DNA of 56,488 nucleotides, from contig JAOXSH010000121.1 of NCBI GenBank assembly GCA_025800145.1, positions 1-56,488 of the forward strand. Reading direction: 5' to 3'. The notes under the pieces are model-generated. The model had not been told where the DNA came from, searched no databases, and saw only the letters and a list, made by a program, of their open reading frames with translations. The position numbers and the translations under genes are program-made. Below, one piece after another: positions 48,295-56,488 of this stretch. Source of the DNA: Cohaesibacter sp. (GTDB lineage: Bacteria; Pseudomonadota; Alphaproteobacteria; Rhizobiales; Cohaesibacteraceae). Every line of letters starts with the position of its first letter. The stretch's first letter is position 1.

Positions 48295-48554
48295 TTGCCT
48301 TGATTTCGGGCAGATGGGAATCAAGGCAAAAGAGCAGCAAGATGTGTGCTTGTGATTGTGCATCTTGCATATTTTCTTGGCGCGTTTGTTTCATAATATT
48401 TTGATTTTTTTGAATTTTTTTTTAATTTTGAGATTTGAAAAACACAGGCTGTAAAAAGCTGTTGCTTTGGTTCATATTCAGCGATAGGAAAGATTACCCT
48501 GTGTCAGAGGCTTGATGACATATATGGGTGATCAAAGCTCTGGAACGAAATGAT
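48295..48554. other. Intergenic region with two further hairpins
   Basis: TTGCCTTGATT/AATCAAGGCAA (48295-48329) and GCAAGATG/CATCTTGC (48337-48368) are stem-loops right behind the terminator. The remainder is AT-rich (a T-run around 48405-48424) and should carry the promoter of the DUF2155 gene. I see no tRNA and no recognised small RNA. Confidence 0.5.
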
Positions 48555-48998
48555 ATGATGCGCCCCTTGTCTGTTCTGTTGAAGAGATTTTGCCGTTATG
48601 CGGTGATTTCCCCCTTGTTTGTCGTGGTTGGATTGATCGGTGGAGCAGGGGTGGCCCAGGCGGAGAAAATCGTCAATGGCGTGGCTGTCTTTTCAGGATT
48701 GGACAAGATTACCGGGCGTATGATCCAGTTTGATGTTTATGTTGATGAAACTGTCCAGTTTGGTGCCTTGCAGGTGACACCACGGGTTTGCTACACACGT
48801 CCCCCAACAGAGCCACAACAGACAACAGGCTTTGTGGAAGTGGATGAAATCACGCTGGAGCGCAAGGTGCGGCGGATTTTTACAGGCTGGATGTTCGCCT
48901 CCAGTCCCGGCCTGAATGCAGTTGAACATGGCGTTTATGATGTTTGGCTGGTGGATTGCAAACAGAATACCAATATCCCATCCCCTAATAATGGCTGA
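48555..48998 (+). CDS. DUF2155 domain-containing secreted protein
   Basis: Alphaproteobacterial protein of unknown role. ATG 48555 (or the next codon 48558) gives about 147 aa with a signal peptide (YAVISPLFVVVGLIGGAGVAQA); a GTG at 48528 is also open. The DUF2155 domain covers the mature protein: VFSGLDKITGRMIQFDVYVDETVQFGALQVTPRVCYTRPPTE, EITLERKVRRIFTGWMFASSPGLNAVEHGVYDVWLVDC. Two Cys (VCYTRP and LVDCKQ) could pair. It sits between the NDUFA12 and aat genes, a common arrangement in this order, and converges on aat. Confidence 0.88.
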   Translation: MMRPLSVLLKRFCRYAVISPLFVVVGLIGGAGVAQAEKIVNGVAVFSGLDKITGRMIQFDVYVDETVQFGALQVTPRVCYTRPPTEPQQTTGFVEVDEITLERKVRRIFTGWMFASSPGLNAVEHGVYDVWLVDCKQNTNIPSPNNG

Positions 48999-49014
48999 TT
49001 GTCTGTCTTGTTGC

Positions 49015-49650
49015 CTATTTGCTTGATTTATTGTTTTGTTGATCAAAGGCATAGAAATCAGCGTGATCCTGCAACGCCTGTTCCAAATGTTTCTGATAAT
49101 CTTCCTTGGCAATTTCTATCGCACCAAACTGGCGTAGATGATCGGTGATGAATTGCGTGTCCAGCAATGTATAGCTGCCTGCTTTTAGCCGTTCGACCAG
49201 ATGAACCAGCGCAATTTTAGAAGCATCGCGGGCGCGTGACACCATGCTCTCGCCAAAAAAGGCAGTGCCAAGGCTGACCCCATAAAGACCGCCAACCAAA
49301 TCGTTTTTGTCCCAGACTTCGACAGAATGACAATGGCCCATGCTATGCAATTGGCGGTAAAGCTCGTGAATTTGTGTGTTGATCCATGTGGAAGGCCGAT
49401 CAGGAGCGAATTGTGCGCACAGATCCATCATACGGCCAAAATCCTGATCGGCCGTGACAGTAAAGCTGGTGGTGCGCATGGTGCGGGCCATACGGCGGGA
49501 AATGTGGAAATCATCCAGCGGAATGATGCCCCGCATATCCGGCTCAATCCACATCAGGCTGTCATCGTCTGCGCTTTCTGCCATAGGGAAAATGCCAGCC
49601 GCATAGGCGCGCAAAAGCAATTGGGGGGTGATGATGTCTGATTCGCTCAT
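49015..49650 (-). CDS. aat: Leucyl/phenylalanyl-tRNA--protein transferase
   Basis: Adds Leu or Phe to N-terminal Arg/Lys of proteins, marking them for ClpAP by the N-end rule. The 211-aa protein has the family core [39 protein letters not shown] and the substrate site [29 protein letters not shown]. The first ATG after the accC terminator is used. Last gene of the minus-strand run starting at the M48 gene, but with the accC terminator in front, so it may have its own promoter. Confidence 0.95.
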   Translation of the reverse strand: MSESDIITPQLLLRAYAAGIFPMAESADDDSLMWIEPDMRGIIPLDDFHISRRMARTMRTTSFTVTADQDFGRMMDLCAQFAPDRPSTWINTQIHELYRQLHSMGHCHSVEVWDKNDLVGGLYGVSLGTAFFGESMVSRARDASKIALVHLVERLKAGSYTLLDTQFITDHLRQFGAIEIAKEDYQKHLEQALQDHADFYAFDQQNNKSSK

Positions 49651-49675
49651 GGAATTAGAGTATCTGTTTGGCCCA

Positions 49676-49715
49676 AAAGAAAACAGGCTGCAAATCTGTC
49701 TTTTGCAGCCTGTTT
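49676..49715 (-). terminator. Terminator of accBC
   Basis: AAACAGGCTGCAAA and TTTGCAGCCTGTTT form a perfect 14-bp stem (49681-49715), followed on the minus strand by TTTTCTTTT. It lies 26 bp behind the accC stop. Confidence 0.82.
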
Positions 49716-49740
49716 GATATCTTTGTGAATGTCTGGTGAT

Positions 49741-51093
49741 TTACAGATCAATCACGGCATGTTCGAGATAATTTTCCAGCCAGTGAATATCATAGGCACC
49801 ATTGGCAATATCAGCATTATCAACCAGATTGCGGAAGAGCGGAATTGTGGTCTCAATGCCATCAATCACGAACTCATCCAGTGCCCGGCGCAGGCGCATC
49901 ATGCATTCAACACGGTTACGGCCTGTGACGATCAGCTTGCCAATCAGCGAATCGTAATAAGGCGGGATGGAATAGCCCTGATAGACGCCGGAATCGACCC
50001 GCACGCCCAAGCCACCGGGAGGGTGATAATGGGAAATTTTGCCCGGAGATGGACGGAAGGTCTGGGCATTTTCGGCATTGATACGACATTCAATGGCATG
50101 GCCATGGAAGCGGACATCTTCCTGTTTGATGTCAAGACCAGCTCCACAGGCAACCTTGAGCTGTTCATTGACCAGATCAATACGGGTGATCATTTCGGTC
50201 ACAGGATGCTCAACTTGCAGACGGGTATTCATTTCGATGAAATAAAATTCGCCATTCTCATAGAGAAATTCGATGGTACCTGCACCGGAATAACCAAGGC
50301 CTTTCATGGCATTGGCGCAGATTTCGCCAATCTTTGCCTGTTGCTCTGCATTCAGAGCAGGGGATCGGGCCTCTTCCCAGACTTTTTGGTGGCGACGCTG
50401 CAAAGAGCAATCGCGCTCGCCAAGATGAATGGCATGACCTTTGCCATCGCCCATCACCTGCACTTCAATATGACGTGGCTTGCCGAGATATTTCTCGATA
50501 TAGACTGTATCATCGCCAAAATTGGCCGCAGCTTCCGAGCGGGCGGTGGTGAAAGCCAGATCAATCTCGCTTTCAGAACGCACAACCTGCATGCCCTTGC
50601 CGCCGCCGCCAGAGGCAGCTTTGATCAGCACGGGATAGCCCATATCGGCGGACACACGTTTGGCTTCTTCAACCGTATCGACCCCGCCATCGGAGCCGGG
50701 AACGACGGGAATGCCCAGACGTTCTGCGGTTTGTTTGGCGGCGATTTTATCGCCCATAACCCGGATATGCTCAGCACTTGGGCCGATGAATTGAATGCTA
50801 TGCGCTTCCAGAATTTCAGCAAAGCGGGCATTTTCGGACAAAAAACCATAGCCGGGATGGACCGCATCGGCACCGGTAATTTCGCAAGCTGCCAGAATTT
50901 GCGGGATATTGAGATAGCTGTCACGGGCCATTGGCGGGCCAATGCAGACGCTCTCATCGGCCAGCTTGACATGCATGGCCTCGGCATCTGCGGTGGAATG
51001 GACAGCAACCGTTTGAATGCCCAGCTCTTTACAAGCGCGCAAAACGCGCAGGGCAATTTCACCACGGTTGGCAATCAAAACTTTTGAAAACAT
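49741..51093 (-). CDS. accC: Acetyl-CoA carboxylase, biotin carboxylase subunit
   Basis: ATP-dependent carboxylation of biotin on AccB, the first step of fatty-acid synthesis. The 450-aa protein has the ATP-grasp fold: MFSKVLIANRGEIALRVLRAC, glycine-rich loop KAASGGGGKGMQVV, YIEKYLGKPRHIEVQVMGDG and FIEMNTRLQVEHPVTE with the catalytic Glu/Arg residues. The length is standard. It follows accB by 23 bp and is co-transcribed with it on the minus strand. Confidence 0.97.
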   Translation of the reverse strand: MFSKVLIANRGEIALRVLRACKELGIQTVAVHSTADAEAMHVKLADESVCIGPPMARDSYLNIPQILAACEITGADAVHPGYGFLSENARFAEILEAHSIQFIGPSAEHIRVMGDKIAAKQTAERLGIPVVPGSDGGVDTVEEAKRVSADMGYPVLIKAASGGGGKGMQVVRSESEIDLAFTTARSEAAANFGDDTVYIEKYLGKPRHIEVQVMGDGKGHAIHLGERDCSLQRRHQKVWEEARSPALNAEQQAKIGEICANAMKGLGYSGAGTIEFLYENGEFYFIEMNTRLQVEHPVTEMITRIDLVNEQLKVACGAGLDIKQEDVRFHGHAIECRINAENAQTFRPSPGKISHYHPPGGLGVRVDSGVYQGYSIPPYYDSLIGKLIVTGRNRVECMMRLRRALDEFVIDGIETTIPLFRNLVDNADIANGAYDIHWLENYLEHAVIDL

Positions 51094-51116
51094 GCGTTTC
51101 CCCTAGAGCCTGATGA

Positions 51117-51608
51117 TTATTCGATAATGATGAGTGGCTCGTCAAATTCTACCGGCTGGGCATCTTCCACCATAATGGCGGTGATTTTGCCGGACTTTGT
51201 GGCCGGGATGTGGTTCATGGTTTTCATGGCTTCCACAATCATCAGGGTTTGGCCTTCGCGGACCTGATCACCGACGGAGACAAAGGCAGCTGCGCCGGGC
51301 TCTGGTGACATATAAGCGGTGCCAACCATAGGGGAGCGAACAGCATTAGACAGATCCGGGCCAGCTGCGCTTGCCGGGGCAGCGGTGTCAGCCGCAGGGG
51401 CAGGGCTTGGGGCAACAGGGGCTGCAACTGCGGCAGGGGCTGACGCGATTGGAGCGGCGATGGTTGCCTGTTGTACAACAATTTCGCGCGCCACACGAAT
51501 ACGCAGATCATCCTGTTCAACCTCGATCTCTGTCAGATCGGTGGATTGAACCAGTTCCGCCAATTGGCGAATGAAATCCGGATCAAGCTTGTTTTTTTCT
51601 TTTGTCAT
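51117..51608 (-). CDS. accB: Acetyl-CoA carboxylase, biotin carboxyl carrier protein
   Basis: A 163-aa carrier subunit. An N-terminal part ([30 protein letters not shown]) is followed by an Ala/Pro-rich flexible linker (residues about 45-82), then the biotinyl domain with the biotinylated Lys129 in [11 protein letters not shown]. The linker here is long and low-complexity. It precedes accC and follows aroQ by 46 bp on the same strand. Confidence 0.96.
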   Translation of the reverse strand: MTKEKNKLDPDFIRQLAELVQSTDLTEIEVEQDDLRIRVAREIVVQQATIAAPIASAPAAVAAPVAPSPAPAADTAAPASAAGPDLSNAVRSPMVGTAYMSPEPGAAAFVSVGDQVREGQTLMIVEAMKTMNHIPATKSGKITAIMVEDAQPVEFDEPLIIIE

Positions 51609-51654
51609 TTTTCAGGGTTCCGTCAATGTCGGTGCAGCTTTGGTGCAGCCCGGT

Positions 51655-52104
51655 TTAATCGTGTTTTTGTTCCAGATGAGAAGCAAGAGCGTCCAGCGCC
51701 AGCAGATATCCCTGTGCGCCCAAGCCACAAATCACACCCAAAGCGACAGGGGAGATATAGGATTTGTGACGAAATCTCTCTCTTGCATGAATGTTGGACA
51801 GATGCACCTCAATGGTGGGGACATCTCCCGCCTTGATGGCATCTTGCAAAGCAATAGAAGTATGTGTATAGGCCGCCGGATTGATGACAAGACCTGCTTT
51901 TTTATCAGCTGCTTCCTGTATCCAGTCGATCAGCTCTCCTTCATGATTGCTTTGTCGAAAGGTGAGGGTGGCACCAAGCTCGGCCGCTTTGGCGCTGCAC
52001 ATGGTCTCGATATCGGCTAAAGTGGTCGCACCATAAATTTTCGGTTCGCGGGTGCCAAGTCTATTGAGATTGGGGCCATTGAGAACGAAAATTTCTTTTG
52101 TCAT
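51655..52104 (-). CDS. aroQ: Type II 3-dehydroquinate dehydratase
   Basis: Third step of the shikimate pathway. ATG 52104 ([25 protein letters not shown]) gives 149 aa, the normal size of the type II dodecameric enzyme; upstream in-frame codons to 52200 are not conserved. Active-site features: the flexible lid [11 protein letters not shown] with the base Tyr, [12 protein letters not shown], and the catalytic His in [17 protein letters not shown]. It is commonly found just before accB in this group. Confidence 0.95.
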   Translation of the reverse strand: MTKEIFVLNGPNLNRLGTREPKIYGATTLADIETMCSAKAAELGATLTFRQSNHEGELIDWIQEAADKKAGLVINPAAYTHTSIALQDAIKAGDVPTIEVHLSNIHARERFRHKSYISPVALGVICGLGAQGYLLALDALASHLEQKHD

Positions 52105-52472
52105 GGGCGCTTCCATTTGCTCCGTTGCCTGGCTGGCCTCATATTTTTGCCTGTCTGTTTCATACACAGACTTGACTCTGATGGCCACATATATGGGCAC
52201 GGTCGGGGCTGTTTGCCACCTTTGAGCCGGTTTTTTAGTCGGCTATTTGCGACTCACCTTGCTGCAAAAATTGCAGGCTGATGAAAAAGCTTCAGATTTG
52301 TTATAGGCGTTTCGTCTAACAGTGAAAAGGGCTGAAAGACGTTGGTCAACGTCTTTCAGCCCAAAAAATCATCAGTTTTTTCGTTCAAGCCATACTTGGC
52401 TCGATAGTTGGCTCGATTTTCCTATCGAAGATAGCCCAAAGCTCTCGCCCTGTTGGGTATGACGTAGGGGAC
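52105..52472. other. Intergenic region aroQ / dsbA
   Basis: About 368 bp between two genes on the minus strand. It carries a perfect 16-bp-arm hairpin at 52329-52362 and, nearer aroQ, the aroQ promoter. No gene is convincing. Confidence 0.5.
52325..52362 (-). terminator. Terminator after dsbA
   Basis: GGGCTGAAAGACGTTG and its exact inverse complement form a 34-nt palindrome (52329-52362). On the minus strand it is followed by TTTTCAC, 110 bp after the dsbA stop. Confidence 0.75.
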
Positions 52473-53255
52473 TTAAAGCTTTTTCCGAGTCTCTTCGATC
52501 ATGGTTTGCAAGGTTGTTATTGGCACAAAACCCGGGATAACCTCATCGCCGACAACATAAGCGGGGGTGCCAGTCAGGCCCAGTTCGTCCGCCAGAGCGT
52601 AAGATGCCTCAATCGGGGCAAGTGTCTTGCGGTCATCCATCATCGCTTCGATCTTTTTGCGATCAAGGCCAACCTTCTCTGCCATACGCAAAGCGGTTTC
52701 CTTGTTGGCTTGGCCGCGTTGGGTCATCATGCCTTTGTGAAAGTCCCAATATTTGCTGGGATCCGTTTTTTGAACGGCAATAGCGACAAGGCTTGCCTCG
52801 ACAGATTGAGGCCCCAGAACCGGCCATTCCTTGATCACGATGCGCAGATTTTTATCCTTTTCGACCAATGTCAGCATGTTGGAGAAAGCGCGTTTGCAAT
52901 AGTGGCAATTATAGTCGAGAAATTCCACCAAGGTGACATTGCCGTTTGGATTGCCGACAACGGGATCGGCATCACTGTTAAAAATGGAATCCTTGCTGGC
53001 CGCCAAAGCCTGTTTTGCTTTTTGCGCCCGTTCGGCTGCGACCTGTTGCTCTTTTGCTTCATCTTGCTGACGCAAAAGGCCAAAGACTTTGCGAATCACG
53101 TCGGGATTTTCCAGAAGATAATCCACCACGATTTTCTCAATCTCGGCTTTTTGATCCTTGTTGAACTCGGCTGCCTTGGCTGATATGTGCACAAATGGGC
53201 TGGCAAACAAGCCAAACGCGAGCAGGGTGGAACAAAGCATGGTTTTCAAGCGCAT
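52473..53255 (-). CDS. DsbA-family thiol:disulfide interchange protein
   Basis: Periplasmic oxidoreductase. ATG 53255 (MRLKTMLCSTLLAFGLFASPFVHISAKAAEF) gives 260 aa with a signal peptide; the frame to 53315 adds 20 unlikely residues. An N-terminal helical region (residues about 30-90, DVIRKVFGLLRQQDEAKEQQ) is typical of the ScsC/Com1 group. The thioredoxin-fold core has the active site CHYC in LDYNCHYCKRAFS and the cis-Pro loop TGTPAYVV. A His in the CxxC is typical of strong oxidants. The neighbouring M48 gene is 195 bp upstream on the same strand. Confidence 0.92.
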   Translation of the reverse strand: MRLKTMLCSTLLAFGLFASPFVHISAKAAEFNKDQKAEIEKIVVDYLLENPDVIRKVFGLLRQQDEAKEQQVAAERAQKAKQALAASKDSIFNSDADPVVGNPNGNVTLVEFLDYNCHYCKRAFSNMLTLVEKDKNLRIVIKEWPVLGPQSVEASLVAIAVQKTDPSKYWDFHKGMMTQRGQANKETALRMAEKVGLDRKKIEAMMDDRKTLAPIEASYALADELGLTGTPAYVVGDEVIPGFVPITTLQTMIEETRKKL

Positions 53256-53450
53256 GGCAGGATCCTTGGAATCTATCATCAGCCTTTTGGGATAGGGGCA
53301 GGCTGATTGTGTCAAAATTGGTTTGGCTCACAATAACGAAAAGCGTTTGTCTTGGCTTGCGCAAAGCTTGGCTTTCACCAAATTGTGACGGTCTGTCGCA
53401 TAAAGTCTGGGCACTCACTTTGATTGAGAGCAACTGACCTTGTTCTATAA

Positions 53451-54827
53451 TCAGATTTTAGGCTGTTTATAGAGCAGAATATCCTCGGCTTGCAGCCAAG
53501 AGGGACTGCCACGTTTCAGCTTTGTCTTGGCGCGTTTTGCAAGGGATTTGGCGGCTCTGATATCGCCTGAGGCAAAATAGCCATTGGCTGTTGCCAGCTC
53601 TGCTTGCGCTCTGTTTCCAAGCGCGTCATAGGCTTGGGCAAGAAAGCGATAGCCAATTGCCAGATCCGGGTCTTTTTGCAAGCCGCGCCGCAAATGGCTG
53701 ATGGCCTGTTTATAATTGGCTCGGCTGCCACTGGAGACAATGGCCTGACCTAACATCACACGAAAAAGCGGTATATCAGGTTTTAAGGCGACCGCTTTGT
53801 TCAAAGGGGCTATGGCTTTGGTAGCAGATCCGGTTTCCAGCAGAATTTGCCCTTTCAATTCCCAGAAATAGGCATTGTTGGGTTGTTTGGCCAACAGCCC
53901 ATCGACCTGTCGCAGGGCCTTGCGATGGTTGCCAAGCCGATAGGTGGTGATGGCGCGGGCATAAAGAGAGGGCATGTCATTGCCCTTATATTTGCGCAAA
54001 ACCCGTTTGGCATTTTGGGTGAATGCGGCAAGCTTTGCCTTGACCATGGCATGGCGGAAGCTCAGACTTTGACTATCTTTTTTGTTGTAATTGCGGCTTT
54101 TCTTGGCCAGCCGCTCAAGCTGGCTTATGCGATCACGCGGCAAGGGGTGCGATTGTAGATAGGGGTCGATATGTGCACCGGAAAACATGGTCTGATTGGC
54201 AAAGCGCTCAAAGGTGGTCAGCATACCTTTGCTGGATTGACCTGTGCGCTCCAGATAGCGATAGGCCGCGCGGTCGGCGGCAATTTCCTCTGTGCGGGCA
54301 TAGGATAAAAAGGTGCGCCGGGCCAGAGCCGGGGCTGCGCTGGCAATGGCAGTGCCTGCTTGTGCTGCGCCATGCTGACGGGTGGCCGCGCCTGCTGCTG
54401 CTGCGCCCACACCCAACAACATGGTGATGGCGGCAATGGTTTGCGCCTCTTTCATGGCTTGGCGTAAGCGGATCAAATGCCCCCCTGCAATATGCCCGGT
54501 TTCATGGGCGATCACGCCAATCACTTCATTAGGGCTTTGGGCTGCGATCAGCGTGCCGGTATTGATGAACATGCGTTTGGAATCGACCACAAAGGCATTG
54601 AAGCGGGAATCATTGATCAGGTGAATGCGCACATTGCGCGGTTTCAAGCCAGCTGCTTTGAAAATCGGTTTGGCATAATCACGGATCAAAGCTTCGGTCT
54701 CGGCATCGCGCACCAGACGGATTTTGCGCCCTTGCGCGTCTGCCGGTTGCCATATGGCTGAGGATGTCAGGCCAATGGTGGCAGCAAGGCAAATAGACAG
54801 GCTTTTTTTAACAAATGCGCTCGGCAT
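53451..54827 (-). CDS. M48 family metalloprotease with TPR region (BepA-like)
   Basis: A periplasmic zinc protease, possibly in outer-membrane protein quality control as BepA. ATG 54827 (MPSAFVKKSLSICLAATIGLTSSAIWQPADAQ) gives 458 aa with signal peptide. The zinc site is HETGH in VIGVIAHETGHIAGGH, with a third ligand region EIAADRAAYRYLER. From about residue 270 a helical TPR-like part follows (NNAYFWELKGQILLETGSATKAIAPLNKAVALKP). Frame start at 54902 is unlikely. Divergent from the aminotransferase. Confidence 0.92.
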   Translation of the reverse strand: MPSAFVKKSLSICLAATIGLTSSAIWQPADAQGRKIRLVRDAETEALIRDYAKPIFKAAGLKPRNVRIHLINDSRFNAFVVDSKRMFINTGTLIAAQSPNEVIGVIAHETGHIAGGHLIRLRQAMKEAQTIAAITMLLGVGAAAAGAATRQHGAAQAGTAIASAAPALARRTFLSYARTEEIAADRAAYRYLERTGQSSKGMLTTFERFANQTMFSGAHIDPYLQSHPLPRDRISQLERLAKKSRNYNKKDSQSLSFRHAMVKAKLAAFTQNAKRVLRKYKGNDMPSLYARAITTYRLGNHRKALRQVDGLLAKQPNNAYFWELKGQILLETGSATKAIAPLNKAVALKPDIPLFRVMLGQAIVSSGSRANYKQAISHLRRGLQKDPDLAIGYRFLAQAYDALGNRAQAELATANGYFASGDIRAAKSLAKRAKTKLKRGSPSWLQAEDILLYKQPKI

Positions 54828-55042
54828 AACGCTATGTGCGAAACGCGATATCCTTTTGTTGCACGCTTTGCCAAGTTGGCGAATGTCTGTTATGTCAACC
54901 ATCTGGTTTGATCCCTTGCCTTCTGCCGGCTTTTGCAGGTCGTCTTTTACCTTTGCTCAACGAGCATGATTGTATGTCCACTCATGGCAGCACAGCAAGG
55001 TGAAAATGTGGCACAGGGGTCGTGTGTGTAAAGGAAAAAGCA

Positions 55043-56194
55043 ATGCTAACCACGTCAAATCGCGGGGCTATTCAGCCTTTTCTTGCTATGGATGTCATGG
55101 CCGCAGCCAATCGTTTGGAAGCGGCAGGGCAGGATGTGGTACATATGGAGGTTGGCCAACCCGGTGCGCCAGCCCCGCGAAGCGTGCGCGATGCTGCGAC
55201 AAAGGCGTTGAGAGATGGCCGAATTGGCTATACCGATGCTTTGGGGTTACGCGCCTTGCGCGAGGCAATTGCAGCTTATTATGCCTCTCATCATGGTCTG
55301 GAAATTTCGCCTGAACGCATTGCAGTGACAACCGGATCAAGCGCTGGCTTCAATCTGTCTTTTCTTGCTTTGTTTGAAGCGGGAGACCGGGTCATTTTGC
55401 CAACGCCCGGCTATCCTGCCTATCGCAATATTCTTGGGGCCTTGGGGCTTGAGGTGGTGGAGCTGGCGACAAAAGCGCAGGATCGCTGGTGCTTGACACC
55501 TGATGCCATTCGTGCCGCTCATGTCAAAAGTCCGATCAAGGGCGTTCTAATCGCCAGCCCTGCCAATCCATCTGGCACAATCATGAAGTCAGAGACGTTG
55601 CAGGCAGTCATTGAGACCTGTGAGGAATTGGGGATCTGGTTCATTTCTGATGAAATTTATCACGGTCTGGATTATGGCATGAAGCCCAATTGTGCGCTTC
55701 GCTATTCGCCAAATGTGGTGATCATCAATTCCTTTTCCAAATATTATTGCATGACCGGCTGGCGGATTGGTTGGATGGTTCTGCCAGAAAAAGCCTTGCG
55801 CTCGGTCGAATGTCTGGGGCAGAGCCTGTATATTTCCGCGCCGATGATCTCGCAAGTGGCCGCCATTGCAGCCTTTGATGCGACAGATGAGTTGGAAGTG
55901 ATCAAACACGGCTATGCCAAAAATCGTGATTTTTTGATGGCGCAATTGCCAAAAATCGGTTTGGGCAATTTCTTGCCCATGGATGGGGCTTTTTATGTCT
56001 ATTGCGATGTGTCCAGTCTGACAGACGATTCTATGGAATTTGCCAAAAAATCGCTAGAGGAGGCCAAGGTCGCCATCACGCCGGGGGCTGATTTTGATCC
56101 AAAGCTTGGCCATCATTATGTGCGTTTGTCCTTTGCCGGAACATATGGCGCAATGCAAGAGGCGGTTAAACGGCTGGGCGGCTGGCTGGGTTAA
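55043..56194 (+). CDS. PLP-dependent aminotransferase, class I/II
   Basis: A 383-aa fold-type I aminotransferase. ATG 55043 has AAAGGAAAA upstream; a GTG at 55022 is open but less likely. Visible: HMEVGQPGAPAPRSV near the N-terminus, the PLP pocket TTGSSAGFNLSFLALFEAGD, NPSGTIMKSE, the Asp/Tyr region WFISDEIYHGLDYG and the Schiff-base Lys in SFSKYYCMTGWRIGW. Specificity (aspartate, aromatic or branched) is not determinable. The final Gly codon and the TAA stop lie inside a repeat remnant (56188-56213). Confidence 0.92.
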   Translation: MLTTSNRGAIQPFLAMDVMAAANRLEAAGQDVVHMEVGQPGAPAPRSVRDAATKALRDGRIGYTDALGLRALREAIAAYYASHHGLEISPERIAVTTGSSAGFNLSFLALFEAGDRVILPTPGYPAYRNILGALGLEVVELATKAQDRWCLTPDAIRAAHVKSPIKGVLIASPANPSGTIMKSETLQAVIETCEELGIWFISDEIYHGLDYGMKPNCALRYSPNVVIINSFSKYYCMTGWRIGWMVLPEKALRSVECLGQSLYISAPMISQVAAIAAFDATDELEVIKHGYAKNRDFLMAQLPKIGLGNFLPMDGAFYVYCDVSSLTDDSMEFAKKSLEEAKVAITPGADFDPKLGHHYVRLSFAGTYGAMQEAVKRLGGWLG

Positions 56195-56213
56195 TCTTTC
56201 GTGCCGTTGGTAT
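56188..56213. repeat. Right-end remnant of the inverted-repeat family
   Basis: This 26-bp stretch is the exact inverse complement of the first 26 bases of copy B (22749-22774). It overlaps the 3' end of the aminotransferase gene, supplying its last codon and stop. The rest of an element is not visible. Confidence 0.8.
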
Positions 56214-56246
56214 TAGGGCTTTGGCCCGGTGATAGCTTTATCAAAA

Positions 56247-56274
56247 AAGCCGCTCTGAGAGTTCAGAGCGGCTT
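56247..56274 (-). terminator. Hairpin, terminator for the minus strand
   Basis: AAGCCGCTCTGA pairs with TCAGAGCGGCTT around GAGT. The minus strand continues with TTTT, so it would stop a transcript entering from the right edge; the plus strand has no T-run. Confidence 0.6.
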
Positions 56275-56282
56275 ATACAATT

Positions 56283-56322
56283 AGAGGCAGGTTCATTTGC
56301 TATGATGAACCTGCCTCTTTTG
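56283..56322 (+). terminator. Terminator of the aminotransferase gene
   Basis: AGAGGCAGGTTCAT (56283-56296) pairs with ATGAACCTGCCTCT (56305-56318), followed by TTTTGT. The beginning of the region beyond it (56323-56488) shows no gene I can support. Confidence 0.82.
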
Positions 56323-56488
56323 TCTCTGGATGCCTACACCATTCAGACACGGGTGTTTCAATTGGTTGGGCCTAAGCGGCCAGAACTCTCGTTCGTAAAA
56401 AAGCAAAACCCTTGTCACACCAGGAGGCTTCGTCGAACCGTTGGATGAGCTTATCGCTCGTGTATAAGAAAGACCAAGCCTATGACTT

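Noticed and set aside
49729-51087. A 452-codon open frame on the plus strand, antisense to accC
   Set aside because: Its composition (Ile, His, Gly, Asn rich) is the mirror of a real gene's codon pattern. accC on the other strand has every family motif. The same applies to long antisense frames over nrdJ (43115-44584), the oxidoreductase (16198-17322), aspS (29510-30607), and the ABC-F gene (11261-12271).
51104-51116. TAGAGCCTGAT in the accB-accC spacer, resembling the end of the 137-bp repeat
   Set aside because: Only 11 bases match and the rest of the element is absent; chance is likely.
56372-56482. Short minus-strand frame ending ...FAFLRTRVLAA before the right edge
   Set aside because: The frame is only 36 codons with a stop on both sides and no start codon, and I recognise no family. 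It could be the tail of a remnant, but there is not enough to call.
1-56488. CRISPR array, tRNA/rRNA genes, prophage, or anti-phage island
   Set aside because: No regular spaced repeats, no cloverleaf sequences I can recognise in the gaps, and no phage, restriction or toxin-antitoxin genes. The gene content is core metabolism throughout.

Overview
The window looks like the core chromosome of an alphaproteobacterium of the Hyphomicrobiales (Rhizobiales) with mid-range GC. Pointers are an Aap-type general amino-acid ABC transporter, a class II (B12-dependent) ribonucleotide reductase, an NDUFA12-family complex I accessory subunit, and the gene orders ppk-ppx-(fosX)-rnd-aspS and NDUFA12-DUF2155-aat-accC-accB-aroQ-dsbA-M48. 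An intergenic palindrome of a type I recall from rhizobial genomes (10467-10518) fits too. A marine genus such as Cohaesibacter is a guess that needs a database search. I found no CRISPR array, rRNA, tRNA, prophage or complete insertion sequence.

Layout. 1-1154 (-): metC, cut by the window edge. 1485-5979 (+): aapJQMP, with an internal hairpin after aapJ. 6339-13810: housekeeping and stress genes (formyltransferase-like, sulfurtransferase, GFA protein, alaX-cysK, VOC protein, ABC-F ATPase, GST). 13973-17892: ndk, a LysE exporter, a molybdopterin oxidoreductase and a small secreted protein. 17961-31348: purMN facing a CDP-alcohol phosphatidyltransferase, AI-2E-family permease, hdaA-like gene, ppk, ppx, an unknown gene, fosX, rnd and aspS. 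31447-37363: a large unknown secreted protein and two tandem CSS-EAL phosphodiesterases. 37633-46150: malic enzyme, a LysE gene remnant, amn, a small secreted protein and nrdJ with paired NrdR-like boxes. 46885-56194: response regulator, NDUFA12, DUF2155, then a minus-strand run (aat, accC, accB, aroQ, dsbA, M48 protease) and a divergent aminotransferase.

How the genes fit together. Several sets support central metabolism: amino-acid uptake, Met/Cys sulfur metabolism, purine synthesis and AMP salvage, polyphosphate turnover, fatty-acid precursor supply, deoxynucleotide synthesis and malate decarboxylation. The two CSS-EAL proteins carry a paired periplasmic cysteine arrangement, and a periplasmic DsbA-like protein is encoded in the same window.

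The most unusual content is not a gene cassette. It is a family of intergenic inverted-repeat elements whose ends begin ATACCAACGGCATGAAAGAT. Two full copies (6013-6242 and 22749-23015) and up to four end remnants are visible, mostly just downstream of genes; one remnant supplies the stop codon of the last gene. A second palindromic repeat (21589-21725) has a truncated copy at 10578-10611, beside a destroyed AraC-family gene. I found no convincing undescribed multi-gene system.
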